A stretch of 24,090 nucleotides of DNA from Emiliania huxleyi CCMP1516 (taxonomy: Eukaryota > Haptophyta > Isochrysidales > Noelaerhabdaceae), in NCBI RefSeq assembly GCF_000372725.1, contig NW_005198565.1:38904-62993 (forward strand), in the 5' to 3' direction. The position numbers and the translations under genes were made by a program. Of this stretch, positions 1 to 8,218 are shown piece by piece. Each line of letters begins with the position of its first letter. Positions within the stretch are counted from its first letter, which is position 1. The notes beneath the pieces were generated by a model, which saw only the letters and a program-made list of their open reading frames with translations, was not told the DNA's origin and searched no databases.

Positions 1-77
1 CTATAGGAGCCCGAATCCTGGCCGAAAGAGAAAGGGAGAAAACCAATTTCGCCCTCGAAGGGCCCCATCGAAAAACA

Positions 78-150
78 TGAACAGGGCTCCAGGCCCCAAA
101 TGACGTGTGAGTGTTAGAGTTGTTGGTATTGCTAAAAACCTCTCTCTCCC
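78..150 (+). repeat. dispersed copy of the retroelement 3' tail
   Basis: This segment matches the sequence just after the reverse transcriptase stop codon at 7890-7962 almost base for base, from 'tgaacagggctccaggcccc' through the 'ggtattgctaaaaa' and CT-repeat tail. It lacks one T in the 'gttgtttggt' stretch and has one substitution in the A-run. It is in direct orientation to 7854-7962 and to 3987-4061. No reverse transcriptase coding sequence precedes it, so it is most simply a severely 5'-truncated or solo copy of the same element. Confidence 0.8.
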
Positions 151-165
151 CCTCGGCCTAGGCAA

Positions 166-203
166 AATCCTGCAAAGGTGGGGACCTGACTGTCCACTGT
201 CCT
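166..203. repeat. short dispersed repeat, copy 1 (partner 3508-3544)
   Basis: About 37 bases beginning 'gcaaaatcctgcaaaggtgg' recur at 3508-3544 with only a few differences. This copy lies 16 bases downstream of the element tail at 78-150. The second copy lies at the far left of the region that precedes the large element. It may be part of a wider mobile sequence. It contains an internal partial duplication ('gcaaaatcct/gcaaaggt'). No function can be assigned. Confidence 0.6.
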
Positions 204-1259
204 GAGACCTGACTCCTTGGAGCACTTGGAGCACTTGGAGTGCAGTCGGCAACCGCACACCCAGGGCCGGGGAGCTGAGAAGCGCACCCAGCGGGCCGGA
301 TGATTGGCATCGGGTTGCGGGCAAGAGAGCCCTAGCCCAGGGGGTGCGCGTTCGCAGGGAAAGGGCCTTAAAGTAAACACGGGTCTCCGAGGGTTAGTCC
401 GCGCTCCAGGTTTCCCCTAGCAGCGGAGCGCCCCCTTGGAGCTATTTTCTTTCTTTTTCTACTCGGAGCCAGTGATACGAGAATACGCACATGTTACGAG
501 GATACACCCTGCCCCCACGAAGTACCTGTACTACTCGACGATAATACAAGAATACGCAGCTTGGAAGTTGCAGACGCCTATAAAGAAAAAAACAGCAAGC
601 TAAATTTCGGCGGCTAAAAAGGAAAGGACGGGCGCTTTTGATCGGCAAAGCAAAGTTGGAGTAACGGCGACCGCGTCGCCACAATGCCAGTCGCCTGTCG
701 AGCAGCCTTGGCGGCGCGCATGCGCCGCAGGGTTGACCGACAGCCGCGCGCCTCGAGCCTCTCGCTCCTCTCGCGGCACGACGCGCCCCGCGCGCCGGTC
801 AGCGCAGCAGGAGTATTGCGACATGCTGCACAACGCCAGGGACAGCACTGAGAAGCTGGCGCCAGTCGCCCACCAGCATGTCTCAGCACCGGGTGAGGGA
901 GCATGCTGCGCACGCTGAAGCAGCACGAGGTCACCACCAATCAGGCCCTCACGCCACTGCACGGCCGCCCTCGAGCACCAGCAGCCGCGCTGCGCCATGC
1001 TCAAGCTCAGGAGGCCACCCTGCTTCTCGCAGCTTTGTGCAGCGCAGCGAGCGAGCAGCGCCGCACCAGGCGGACCCATGGCATGCTCAGCCAGCCGTGA
1101 GGCGGAGGCAGGCCGAGTGAGCGCGAGCCGCGCGGGAGGCCATGCGCCGCGCACCGGCGAGCGAGCGGCACGAAAGAGTGCAAGGTCGCGCATGCTTGTG
1201 CGTAACGGACTGTGAGAGACTCCTGTCCTCGTCCCGCGCGCGGCCGCAGTCGTCCCACT

Positions 1260-1480
1260 CCCAGTTTTTTGTGGTGTATTGTGAGCGCGCTTTTCGATTT
1301 ACGTTTAAGGCCTTTTCTTTTATGTTTTAAACCTTTTGTGTTTTAATTTAATATTTATATTCTCCCGTTATCGTTTTTTTTTAGGATCTTTAGGATCCGT
1401 TATCTTCTCTTTTTACCTAATGTAAAGTCTAAAGACTAAAGAACTTCACGCAAAAATACAATAGAGGACTAGTTGCAAAT
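1260..1480. other. AT-rich tract in otherwise GC-rich DNA
   Basis: Base composition drops sharply here: the stretch is dominated by T-runs and by 'ttttaatttaatatttatat', and is followed by the short direct repeat 'taggatcttt/aggatcc'. The flanks are strongly GC-rich. It could be an intergenic spacer, a matrix-attachment-like segment or part of an old insertion. Nothing in it is coding. Confidence 0.5.
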
Positions 1481-2375
1481 ACGGGTGGTGTCACAATGAC
1501 CACTTTTGATGTTTTTTTGTCCGTGTTGCTCCCAGCGCCCTCGCCCGCGCTCCCTGAGGCCATGGCTGGTGATACTAGTATGGGGGGCTACCTGGATACC
1601 GCGAGAGCGACCCAACTCGTCGACATCGTCCGATGATGGTGCCTCAAAGTCAGCCTCCGGAGGCTATCGTCGCGTCGAGCCGGCGGTGGCCGTGACATGT
1701 GGTTCCACCACCCCTCGCAGGCTTTGCCTCTGACCGCCACCGTTCCCAGGCTGCCTAATGGGATGGAAAGGAAGGCTGGGCGAGCGTATAGAAGCGTGCT
1801 CAACCTTGTCGTGGCAACCTGCACGGCAGCGCTGGCAGGCGCGATGAGCGTCGTGCCACCTGACCCGAGACGGGTCGCAGGCGTCGTACCGAGCGCGTCG
1901 AGACCGTGTCCTGATGCGCTCTGCACGGGTGAGTCACGTCGGCGTCAAAGGAGCGACGTGTGACCTGTCAGAGCTTGATCTCCGATCTCAGCGGCGTCGA
2001 GTCGCCTTCGGCGGCGACAGCTAGGATGCATCTCCTCCGTCGTTTTTCGCGCTACGGCCCTGAGAAGCTGGCGCCGCACGCAGGCGGACCTTGTGTATGC
2101 GGCGAACGCTTAAAAAGTGGGTGCTCTACGTCACTTTTTTTTGAGTAGATAGTGCCGAGCTGGCCGTGACAGCGATTTTGGTAGTTTTGGGCGGGTTTTG
2201 CACCACAGACTTTTTGCAACTAGTCAGAGGGGAAGCGGTCAACGGACAAACAAAAACAGCGCGACGGCATCATTCTGACATTCACGCCCGCGGCACACCT
2301 TCACGAACGAAACGAGCGAGTGGCTAGGCGAGTGGGAGGAAGCAAACGTGCGAAGGTGCGTCGGCCGTGGCACGT

Positions 2376-3236
2376 TCACTTCGGACCAGCCTGTCCGTAC
2401 TCGTAGTGGTACTCCGGCGGGGGCGGCGCCGCGGCTTGCGCGGTGGAGCCGATGAGGGCAGATATGAAGGGGAGGTGTGTGATCATCGTGTTGCCCTTGA
2501 AGGCGCCCGTCACCGCCTGCGCCGCCCCGACCGCCTGCGGAGGCAACACAGGGGGTTGCGGTGGGGGGAGGGCATGTGTCCGAACACACAGGTATTGACG
2601 ATGAGGGGACGGGCGGGGCGGGCGGGCGGGCGGGCGGGCCGGGGGGGGGGGGGGGGGGGGAAGGCATTTTTCCCAAAACAAAGGAGGGGGGTCCCGGCCG
2701 AACTCGCTCGCGGGGACGGGCTCGGGGCCCTCTCGGGGCTGGTGGGAAAAATCCCAACCCCCCCACTTTTTTTGGGGGAGCCCCTCCCCCGGGAGAAGGG
2801 CCCGTTCCGGGGCCCCCGCCACGGCGGTCAATAAAGTTTGCCAACCTCCCCGGGGGGGGAGGGGGGGGGGTGCAAAAACCTCTCTGAAAAAAAAAAAAGG
2901 GGCAGAAAAGCCCGGGCCCCCCGGTGGAAAACAGGCCCCTCTTCGGCCTCTTTCGGGGACCCGCTCGTGCACCGTTTCCTCCATGAGCGGCTTGTACGTC
3001 GCCTTGAGCTCCTCGAACAGCTCCGCCACCTGGCAGACAAGGGGGAGGGGCGACGGCAGGCGCGATTGAGCTGGTGCAGGGCCCTGCAGGACGGCCGGGC
3101 CGGCAGAATGGGAGGGGAGGGCGCCCGGGGAAGAGCGCGCCTTTGTGTATTTGGCCTTGACCTGCTCCTCGGTCGCGCCGGTGTGCGCAAACGGCGAAGG
3201 CGCAGCGAGCAGCCCCACCACGATGGCCGCAGACAT
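2376..3236 (-). CDS. small hypothetical protein with N-terminal hydrophobic leader, spliced, middle unreliable
   Basis: On the minus strand an ATG at 3236 opens a hydrophobic leader (MSAAIVVGLLAAPSPFA), suggesting a signal or plastid-type presequence. Exon 1 runs 3236-3141 and ends in Lys. A GC-AG intron (3140-3030, rich in C-runs) joins in phase 0 to exon 2 from 3029, which encodes an acidic helical stretch (VAELFEELKATYKPLMEE, then HER). The last exon, 2534-2376, follows a good CAG acceptor. It encodes a segment ending in TAQAAAPPPPEYHYEYGQ and a Lys-stop. Between about 2950 and 2620 the sequence is homopolymer-stretched, so exon 2's end and any exon between are unknown. The open frame without splicing is almost certainly not the real product. 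The protein (at least about 108 residues) belongs to no family I recognise. The last exon contains one weakly hydrophobic stretch (MITHLPFISALIGSTA). Confidence 0.5.
   Translation of the reverse strand: MSAAIVVGLLAAPSPFAHTGATEEQVKAKYTKARSSPGALPSHSAGPAVLQGPAPAQSRLPSPLPLVCQVAELFEELKATYKPLMEETVHERVPERGRRGACFPPGGPGFSAPFFFFREVFAPPPLPPRGGWQTLLTAVAGAPERALLPGEGLPQKKWGGWDFSHQPREGPEPVPASEFGRDPPPLFWEKCLPPPPPPPARPPARPPRPSPHRQYLCVRTHALPPPQPPVLPPQAVGAAQAVTGAFKGNTMITHLPFISALIGSTAQAAAPPPPEYHYEYGQAGPK
2620..2950. other. homopolymer-stretched, probably erroneous sequence
   Basis: The segment begins with five GGGC units, then an uninterrupted run of about 20 G. It continues with repeated homopolymer blocks of A, C, G and T (for example a 12-base A run followed by 'ggggcagaaaagcccggg'). 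Virtually every base call is doubled or tripled. This is how the low-quality tail of a Sanger read looks, and it lies exactly where the gene on the minus strand should have an intron or exon. Real genomic C/G-rich intron repeats nearby may have caused the read failure. Confidence 0.7.
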
Positions 3237-3738
3237 CCGCGCAGCCACGCCTGTTTTCCTGAAAGCGCGGCGGAATTTCCCGTTGGGAGGAATGAAGCGG
3301 GTGTGTAGAATGTGGCTGGCACGGAGCGCGCGGCGTCCGGCGGCGGGGCGGCTTTGACAGGAGGCGTGGGGTGGGGCGAGCAGACCAGTCGTGCGGATGG
3401 CGGTCTCTCGCTGCGGTGTCAAGCGCCGCGCTGAAAAATAATTTGTAAACCCACAACCCCTGTGCCCAGCCCTCTCCGCGCGGCGATGCGCCCTCCCCCC
3501 TCGCTTTTGCAAAATCCTGCAAAGGTGGGGACGTGTCTGTCCACAACCCAGCCCTAGCTTGGGATGTCTGTTTTATTTATTTATTTACAACCCCGGGCCC
3601 CGATCGCACAGTGATGACAGTGACATGCAACACGGGGTCCCAGGGAAGGCGAGCAAAAACCGGGCGGTTCACGCCTCGCACAACAGAGAGAGAGATGAGT
3701 GAGCATCAATCAATCACCGAGCTGGGTGGCAGGTAGTT
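3237..3738. other. intergenic, upstream of the small minus-strand gene
   Basis: This holds the likely 5' region of the minus-strand gene at 2376-3236 and the second copy of the short dispersed repeat (3508-3544). It also has a T/A-rich patch ('ttttatttatttatttac') around 3570. No coding feature is supported. Confidence 0.45.
3508..3544. repeat. short dispersed repeat, copy 2 (partner 166-203)
   Basis: This is the same 37-base motif as 166-203, beginning 'gcaaaatcctgcaaaggtgg' and ending 'ctgtccac', with differences in the middle ('cgtgt' against 'cctga'). Both copies are in the same orientation. Each lies near sequence derived from the retroelement tail. Confidence 0.6.
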
Positions 3739-3943
3739 AGAGAGAGAGATTTTTAGCAATACCTTAAGAAGAGGTTACAGGCGGGTAAGGTCCGTTAGCG
3801 GGAGATCGGCGGGAGCGGCGCACGTTTCGAATTCGGCGGGCGTTTCGAATGTCGACGGACCGTTTCAGGTCGCTGCGCTCCCGTATGAGCGAGGCTGCCT
3901 ACGCTTCCATGATTCAATACCAAACAACTCTAACACTCACACG
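3739..3943 (-). repeat. inverted, interrupted copy of the element tail
   Basis: Read on the minus strand, 3943-3915 equals 7916-7944 (29 of 29 bases) and 3763-3739 equals 7938-7962 (25 of 25). The two matched pieces are contiguous and overlapping in the right-hand tail. Here they are separated by about 150 bases that contain the duplicated motif 'cgtttcgaa' twice. Either the left copy has an insertion or the right one a deletion. It gives the element a terminal-inverted-repeat appearance. Confidence 0.8.
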
Positions 3944-3986
3944 TTTGTTTTGGTAGTTAGTATGGCCAAAACGACAAAACAAAAAC

Positions 3987-4061
3987 CACCTGGCAACCCT
4001 GTCTGCACGTCTCGCGCGCGCGTGAACAGGGCTCCAGGCCCCAAATTACGTGTGAGTGTTA
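3987..4061 (+). repeat. left 75-bp direct repeat of the element
   Basis: This is identical to 7854-7928 except for one T/G difference. It begins 'cacctggcaaccctgtctgc' and ends 'gtgtgagtgtta'. In the right copy this DNA encodes the last 12 residues and stop of the reverse transcriptase. Here no RT precedes it and the RT amino-terminal half starts immediately after. It therefore looks like the 3' end of another copy abutting this one, or a true terminal direct repeat. Confidence 0.85.
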
Positions 4062-4062
4062 A

Positions 4063-4668
4063 CCGCAGAAGCCGCGTACACTTCGAGGTGCATCACGCAC
4101 GGGCTCGACTCGACCGAGGCGAAGACCGCTCTCGCCGACCTCGAGGCGGCCGAGGCTGCGGAGGAGCGCGCCCGTGCGCCTGTCAACTTCCCGAAGAACT
4201 ACGCGTTCTCCAAGAACGGCACTCACCTCTACGCCCACACCGTTGCGGGGTGGCACGGCACGAAGCCGGAGAACGCGACCATCTCGGGCGACAAGGAGAA
4301 CTTCTACAACACGATCGCCCAGGCGCTCACGGCCGACAACAAGCCTGACCCCAACGGCTGTGGGCGCGTCAAGCTCCTCGACTGGATCCGCAAGCGACGC
4401 CCTGACCTCCTACCCGTCGCTCGCCTCATCATGGGCACGCCCAGCTTCATCCGCCTTGTCAAGGCCGAGGGCGCCTTGCGGCTGCCTTCCGCCGACGGCG
4501 ACGACCTGGACTTCTCTGCCGCCGATTGGGACCCACTCAGCCTCGAGTGCCCCGACTACAACGACCCCAACTACGCCAAGTCCGCCTGCGGGGTCATCCA
4601 GGGACGTGCGCTGTCCACCATCCTCAGCGTCTGCTTCCTCCACGACATCTGCCACGCCGTCCTGGGGG
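4063..4668 (+). pseudogene. reverse transcriptase, amino-terminal half (fingers/palm motifs A and B)
   Basis: The frame is open from 4056 to the stop at 4715 but begins without an ATG, directly after the left direct repeat, so the true 5' end is missing. Two palm landmarks are visible. 'GDKENFYNTIA' (motif A-like, with the aspartate, comparable to the D..NAFN.i pattern of LINE-type RTs) is followed about 105 residues later by 'GVIQGRALSTILS' (motif B, QG..LS). After 'HDICHAVLGG' the homology stops and the remaining codons to 4715 look unrelated. The catalytic motif C lies only in the second half at 5934 onward. Inference: one RT gene interrupted by an insertion, with about 15-25 residues between motifs B and C lost or not recognisable. 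Confidence 0.7.
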
Positions 4669-4733
4669 GGCTCTGTTCAGCTCCTTTTGAAGAGATCCTG
4701 GCTCTCTCCTCTTGAGACAAGACCCTATTGCTA

Positions 4734-5919
4734 TCACTCCCCGGTAGCGGGGGGGGCTACCAGAGCTTTAAGGTTGGAGATGGTGATGAGCTCAATGAAA
4801 GTGTCGAGCGCCTCCTTCTCTGCCGGGCCGCCCTTCTCGGCTGCTAATGCGAGCAGGTTCTTGTGCTTGTTCTCGGGGTTGGTGCACCAGCCGCCATGGG
4901 CAAAGTTGGTCGGGTGGTTGTTGCGGTGGTCCTATGTAAGGAAACAGGCTGGTAAGACAGCCACAGGTATGAGTGGGGACATTCATGCAGCCACTCCTCG
5001 TCCAAGTGGTCAATGGTCATATGCTGGGCCTCCACGAGGATGCCACTCCTCAGGCATTCGCGGGCGCGTGGCTCTCCGTAGCACATCCACCCAACAAAGC
5101 GGCCGAGGTTGAACACCATACTCACCGTATTGTCGCGGCTAGCACTTTCGTGGCCCTCGATCCTCGCGCGGAGAGCGATGCCGCGACCTGCCCCCCCAGA
5201 TCCTCGCGCATTGACCGAGGCCGCGTGGAGAGGGAGAGACGACGACACGACACGCCCGTTGGGCTGCATCACATATGAAACTTCTGCCTCGATGCCCGGT
5301 GAGCCAGCAATGACCCTGCGCAGATACGACTGGCCTCCGAAGGAAGACTCGTGGAGGAATGCCATACCCAACGTCTGCAGCAGCTCACCATCGACCGGGA
5401 TGCCAAGAACCTGCTCCGGGAAAGAGGAGGCGGCAGTAGCAGGGGAGGGAGAGGCAGCAACAGCACAGAGAGAGGCAATGTTAGTGAGGGCAGAGGCAAC
5501 AGGGAGGGAGGGTAGAGGCAGCAGCAAGAGAGAGGAAGCAGCAGCAGGGCAGAGAGCAACACACCTCGGGATGGAGGGGCATCACCTGGAGCACCCTCAT
5601 TGGTAGCCCGTCAGCCGGGAGGGTGTCCATCCTCAGCGGCGCCTTTTCCGAGTAGGCAACCACCGGGTTGCTGCTGTGCAAGAGGCACACCTACATGACA
5701 GACCAGATAAATCAATTAATAGTAGCTGAAGCCTAGATACGCGAGTATTATCAGGCAGTGTGCAACCTTCTGCTCCCGCTTCATGGGTGGCCATTTGCCG
5801 CGGGCGCCGCCAGGTGTTTCCGAAGCCAGCCAGTTCAGGATTCTGTCATTCCCCCTGGAGCTCTCGCCACACTCCTCAAGGTAGTGGTGTGGCGTCCCAT
5901 TGTCGCGGCGATGGTTCAC
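4734..5919 (-). CDS. HNH-nuclease-like protein, multi-exon, antisense inside the RT element (5' end uncertain)
   Basis: On the minus strand four open segments join in phase 0: about 5919-5767, 5690-5565, 5410-about 5003 and 4931-4734 (TGA). Two introns are clean GT-AG (5766-5691, 5564-5411). The latter is rich in CTGCTG/CTCTC and has an alternative CAG/GAG acceptor. The third has a good acceptor (4932) but no in-frame GT donor; a GA donor at 5002 would fit. The product, about 290 residues, has an HNH-like end: 'GRFVGWMCYGEP' (like the RLVA.AFLG lead-in), then 'IDHLD', then after the junction 'HRNNHPTNF' and 'CTNPENKHKN'. This matches the H..D..NN..NL..T..EN..N pattern of HNH homing-type nucleases. 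No in-frame ATG precedes the first segment (the frame opens upstream with GTG), so the 5' end may be truncated by the RT half at 5934, or translation may start at the Met six codons before the first intron. Family assignment rests on motif pattern only. Confidence 0.55.
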
Positions 5920-5933
5920 TCCAAGCCGGTAGC

Positions 5934-7892
5934 ATGCGCCTCATCGGTTTTGCGGACGACATCTGCCAGAACGACGAGCCCTTGCGCGCCGTCGCCGCCT
6001 ACTCCGGACCAAAGGGCCTCCTCGAGGCGCAGAAGAAGGGAGCGAGCGTCTTCGACGGCGTCGGCAAGTCGCTCATCTACTCGCCCGAGGGCGACCTCTC
6101 GTGCGCGCCGGGCTGGCTCCGGGGCTCGCCGGCGCACCGCGACAAGGAGGGCAAACCCACGGGGCGAGTGGACTGCTTCAAGGCCGTCGGCACCTTCTTT
6201 GGCGACCCGGAAGCCTGCAAGAAGGAGCTCACCGCGCACCTCAGGAAGAAGCTCGCGCCGCTCGACGTCATCGACACGATCGTCGACACTGACTGCGTCA
6301 CGAACACCTCGCAGCTCCGCCTCAACCTCGTCCAACGGATTGCCTGCGCAAAGACCAAGTACATTGCCGGCATCACGCCGCCCAATGTCGCGTGCGACGC
6401 TCTCGAGTTTGCGCACAACCGCATCCGCAAGTCCTTTGAGAGCATTGCTCGCGCCGACGCCTCGCCCCAGGCGCTCCGCGACCTCGCGTGGCTCCAGGCA
6501 CAGCTGCCGACCGAGATGGGCGGGTGCAACATCGATACCGCCTTCTCGCGAGCCGACAGCGACTTCTCCATGTCGCTCCTCAAGAACTGGCGCACCCTCG
6601 TCGCCCACAACCCCGACTTCGCCCTCGACGAGGCAGGTGCGTCCAAGTACCCCGCCATCGCCGCAGCTATCGCCACCTACGAGTCCGCCCTCTCGGACTG
6701 GAAGGAGGTGTGCGAGAAGCGCGCCGCCCGCGACAAAACCAAGTACCACACCGTCCGCGGCGGCTACCTGACTGAGTTCTACCCCAAGAGCGTCCCGCTC
6801 CCCGAGCCCGAGTCCCTTCCAGCTACCGACGCGATTCTCAATGGCACTTGCAAATCCACGTACCCGCGGCCGCGGGCGCTCGCTGCCATCAAGAATCACA
6901 AGGACTGGTTCGCGCACCAGGAGCTCGTCAAGGCGCGGGATGTGCACGTCAAGAACAACCCGTCCCTCGGAGACAGCGCCGTCAACAACCGCGAAGCCGC
7001 GCGCTTCGTCTCTGCCTCAACGCCTTTCGCCGGCAAGGCCTTCGATGTCCGTGTCGACGGTACGTACGCCACCGCCCTCTCCTCCGACACCCTCCAGGAC
7101 GAGCTCCAGCGGAAGCTCGGCCTTTGGCTCTCCGTGGCGCTTCCCACCCTTCGGGTCGCGCTCGAGCGGGGCATGTCAGTCGATTTCTTCGGCGACTACC
7201 TTTACAACAAGGCCCACCACCGGCGGCCCCACGACGGCGTCCTCGCCGCCTGGGCGGACGCGATGCGCGCCCCGGCCAACGCGCCGGTCGTGCACGGCGA
7301 CAAGGAGAAACCAGAGCTCACCCGGCAGTACAACGAGGGGTACAAGGTCGACCTCGCGGAACCCCACGCTGGCCCGGGAGGATGCGATGAGGTGAATGAA
7401 GTCAAGCTCTGGACGCCCCTCCTCAAGACCTCCTCGGCGGGCGTTGGCAACGCCTCGAGCGGCGGCACGCCCGCCTCCGTTGGCCACTCCTACGCCTTCG
7501 GCAACACCGAAGAGAAGGCCCGCCGCCTAAACATGGGCTGCAAGGCGCGCGGGCAACCCGGCCAACCCTTCGACCACAAGAACGGCCACGGCTACGTCAA
7601 GGCGCATCGCGGTTTCTACCACGACGCGATCTTTGTCAAGCGCAACAACTTCAACCTGCTGCTCCACGAGACGTTCGGCGGCGGCTTCTCGCCCACCGCC
7701 GTTCTCAAGCTGCGCCGCCTCGCGCGCAAAGTCGCGCGCGGCAGCGTCGACCGCACGGCCTACTCGCCCAAGTACTCGCTCTCTTTTATGTCCCACCATG
7801 CAGAGCGCATCTCTCTCTCTGTTGTGCGAGGCGTGAACCGCGCCATTCGCTCTCACCTGGCAACCCTGTCTGCACGTCTCGCGCGCGCGTGA
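5934..7892 (+). pseudogene. reverse transcriptase, carboxy-terminal half with putative PD-(D/E)XK-like domain
   Basis: Homology resumes at the ATG at 5934 with 'MRLIGFADDICQND', the RT motif C (FADD, catalytic aspartates), and continues 652 codons to a stop at 7892. The thumb/connection region follows. Around codons at 7350 (D), 7398 (E) and 7404 (K) the pattern D-x15-E-V-K appears in 'YKVDLAEP...NEVKLW', reminiscent of a PD-(D/E)XK restriction-like endonuclease as found behind some non-LTR RTs. The end is well structured: 'RRLNMGCKARG', 'LLLHETFGGG' and 'SFMSHHAERISLSVVRG'. The last 12 residues lie within the 75-bp direct repeat. The frame is intact and GC-rich at third positions, so this half has not been decaying long. 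Without motif A and B in the same frame it is not a full polymerase. Confidence 0.7.
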
Positions 7893-7928
7893 ACAGGGCT
7901 CCAGGCCCCAAATGACGTGTGAGTGTTA
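7854..7928 (+). repeat. right 75-bp direct repeat of the element
   Basis: This is the partner of 3987-4061. It overlaps the last 12 sense codons and stop of the reverse transcriptase and continues into the 3' flank ('gaacagggctccaggccc...gtgagtgtta'). A third, shorter copy that starts at the stop codon lies at 78-150. Confidence 0.85.
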
Positions 7929-8005
7929 GAGTTGTTTGGTATTGCTAAAAATCTCTCTCTCTGAGTTGTTTGGTATTGAGGTATTGCTAAAAATCTCTCT
8001 CTCTC
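7929..8005 (+). repeat. element tail with duplicated 'ggtattgctaaaaa(t)' plus CT run
   Basis: 'gagttgtttggtattg' followed by 'ctaaaaatctctctct' is present at about 7929-7962 and partly repeated at 7963-8005. A tandemly duplicated, low-complexity tail is typical of the 3' ends of non-LTR retroelements and is the part shared by all copies in the window. Confidence 0.75.
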
Positions 8006-8162
8006 CAAAACGCCGCCAGCAGGGTAGATTTAAGGTTTGTTGTTGGCAAATCAGCCAGGGTAGAGAAAGTTGAGGAAGCTCTGAGATGACCGAAGGTGAG
8101 AGGGCCGCCGACTCAGTCGAAAATTCCGACGCCAAGAAAAGAAGAAAAATCCGCGGGCGCAC

Positions 8163-8208
8163 TGATAGACAGCGACATCCTCGCCACTGATAGACAGCCG
8201 ACATCCTC
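8163..8208. repeat. tandem 'tgatagacagc(c)gacatcctc' in the 5' leader
   Basis: Two nearly identical units of about 21 bases, 25 bases apart, sit immediately upstream of the ATG at 8219. They differ by one inserted C. They probably lie in the 5' untranslated region or core promoter of the gene at 8219-8686. No known factor site is recognised. Confidence 0.6.
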
Positions 8209-8218
8209 CAGCCCAGCG

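Larger units (their letters stand above)
1..2375. other. gene-poor region, no supported coding gene
   Basis: I find no recognisable protein here on either strand. Open frames exist, the longest starting with a true ATG at 1193 on the minus strand and running 197 codons, but they are Arg/Ala/Cys-rich in the way random frames of GC-rich DNA are. They contain no family motif and overlap other equally long frames. The stretch holds a fragment of the retroelement tail (78-150), a short repeat shared with 3508-3544, and an AT-rich tract at about 1260-1480. A 16-base string ending in 'gagaagctggcgcc' is shared near 848-863 and 2060-2075 but is too short to interpret. Confidence 0.5.
3739..8005 (+). 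mobile_element. composite retroelement with split RT and nested antisense HNH gene
   Basis: The unit carries a reverse transcriptase reading on the plus strand in two parts (about 4063-4668 and 5934-7892). The parts are separated by a block with an opposite-strand HNH-like gene. Two kinds of terminal repeat are visible. A 75-bp direct repeat (3987-4061 and 7854-7928, one mismatch) covers the last 12 codons of the RT frame plus its 3' flank. The tail motif 'ggtattgctaaaaa' plus CT-repeat appears inverted at the left (3739-3763) and direct at the right (7938-7962 and again 7980-8005). A further 29-bp exact inverted match joins 3915-3943 to 7916-7944. The left inverted copy is interrupted by about 150 bases (3764-3914). 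This could be a 5'-truncated LINE inserted next to older tail fragments, a Penelope-like arrangement with direct/inverted pseudo-terminal repeats, or a DIRS-like element. I see no tyrosine recombinase, which argues against DIRS. The RT is disrupted, so this copy is probably dead. Confidence 0.75.

Noticed and set aside
600..1193. 197-codon minus-strand frame starting with ATG
   Set aside because: Composition is that of random GC-rich frames (Arg/Ala/Cys/Ser), another frame overlaps it, and no motif or neighbouring exon supports it.
2239..3546. 435-codon minus-strand frame
   Set aside because: It is extended by the homopolymer artefact at 2620-2950 and is out of frame with the better-supported exons (leader at 3236 and end at 2376).
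4741..5933. 8-bp 'ccggtagc' at 4741-4748 and 5926-5933 as target duplication of the HNH block
   Set aside because: Short, within the HNH frame at one end, and part of a local hairpin at 4742-4760; the RT homology ends about 70 bases earlier. Coincidence cannot be excluded.
3739..8005. DIRS-type retrotransposon
   Set aside because: Inverted ends are suggestive, but no tyrosine recombinase or methyltransferase reading was seen and the RT motifs look LINE-like.
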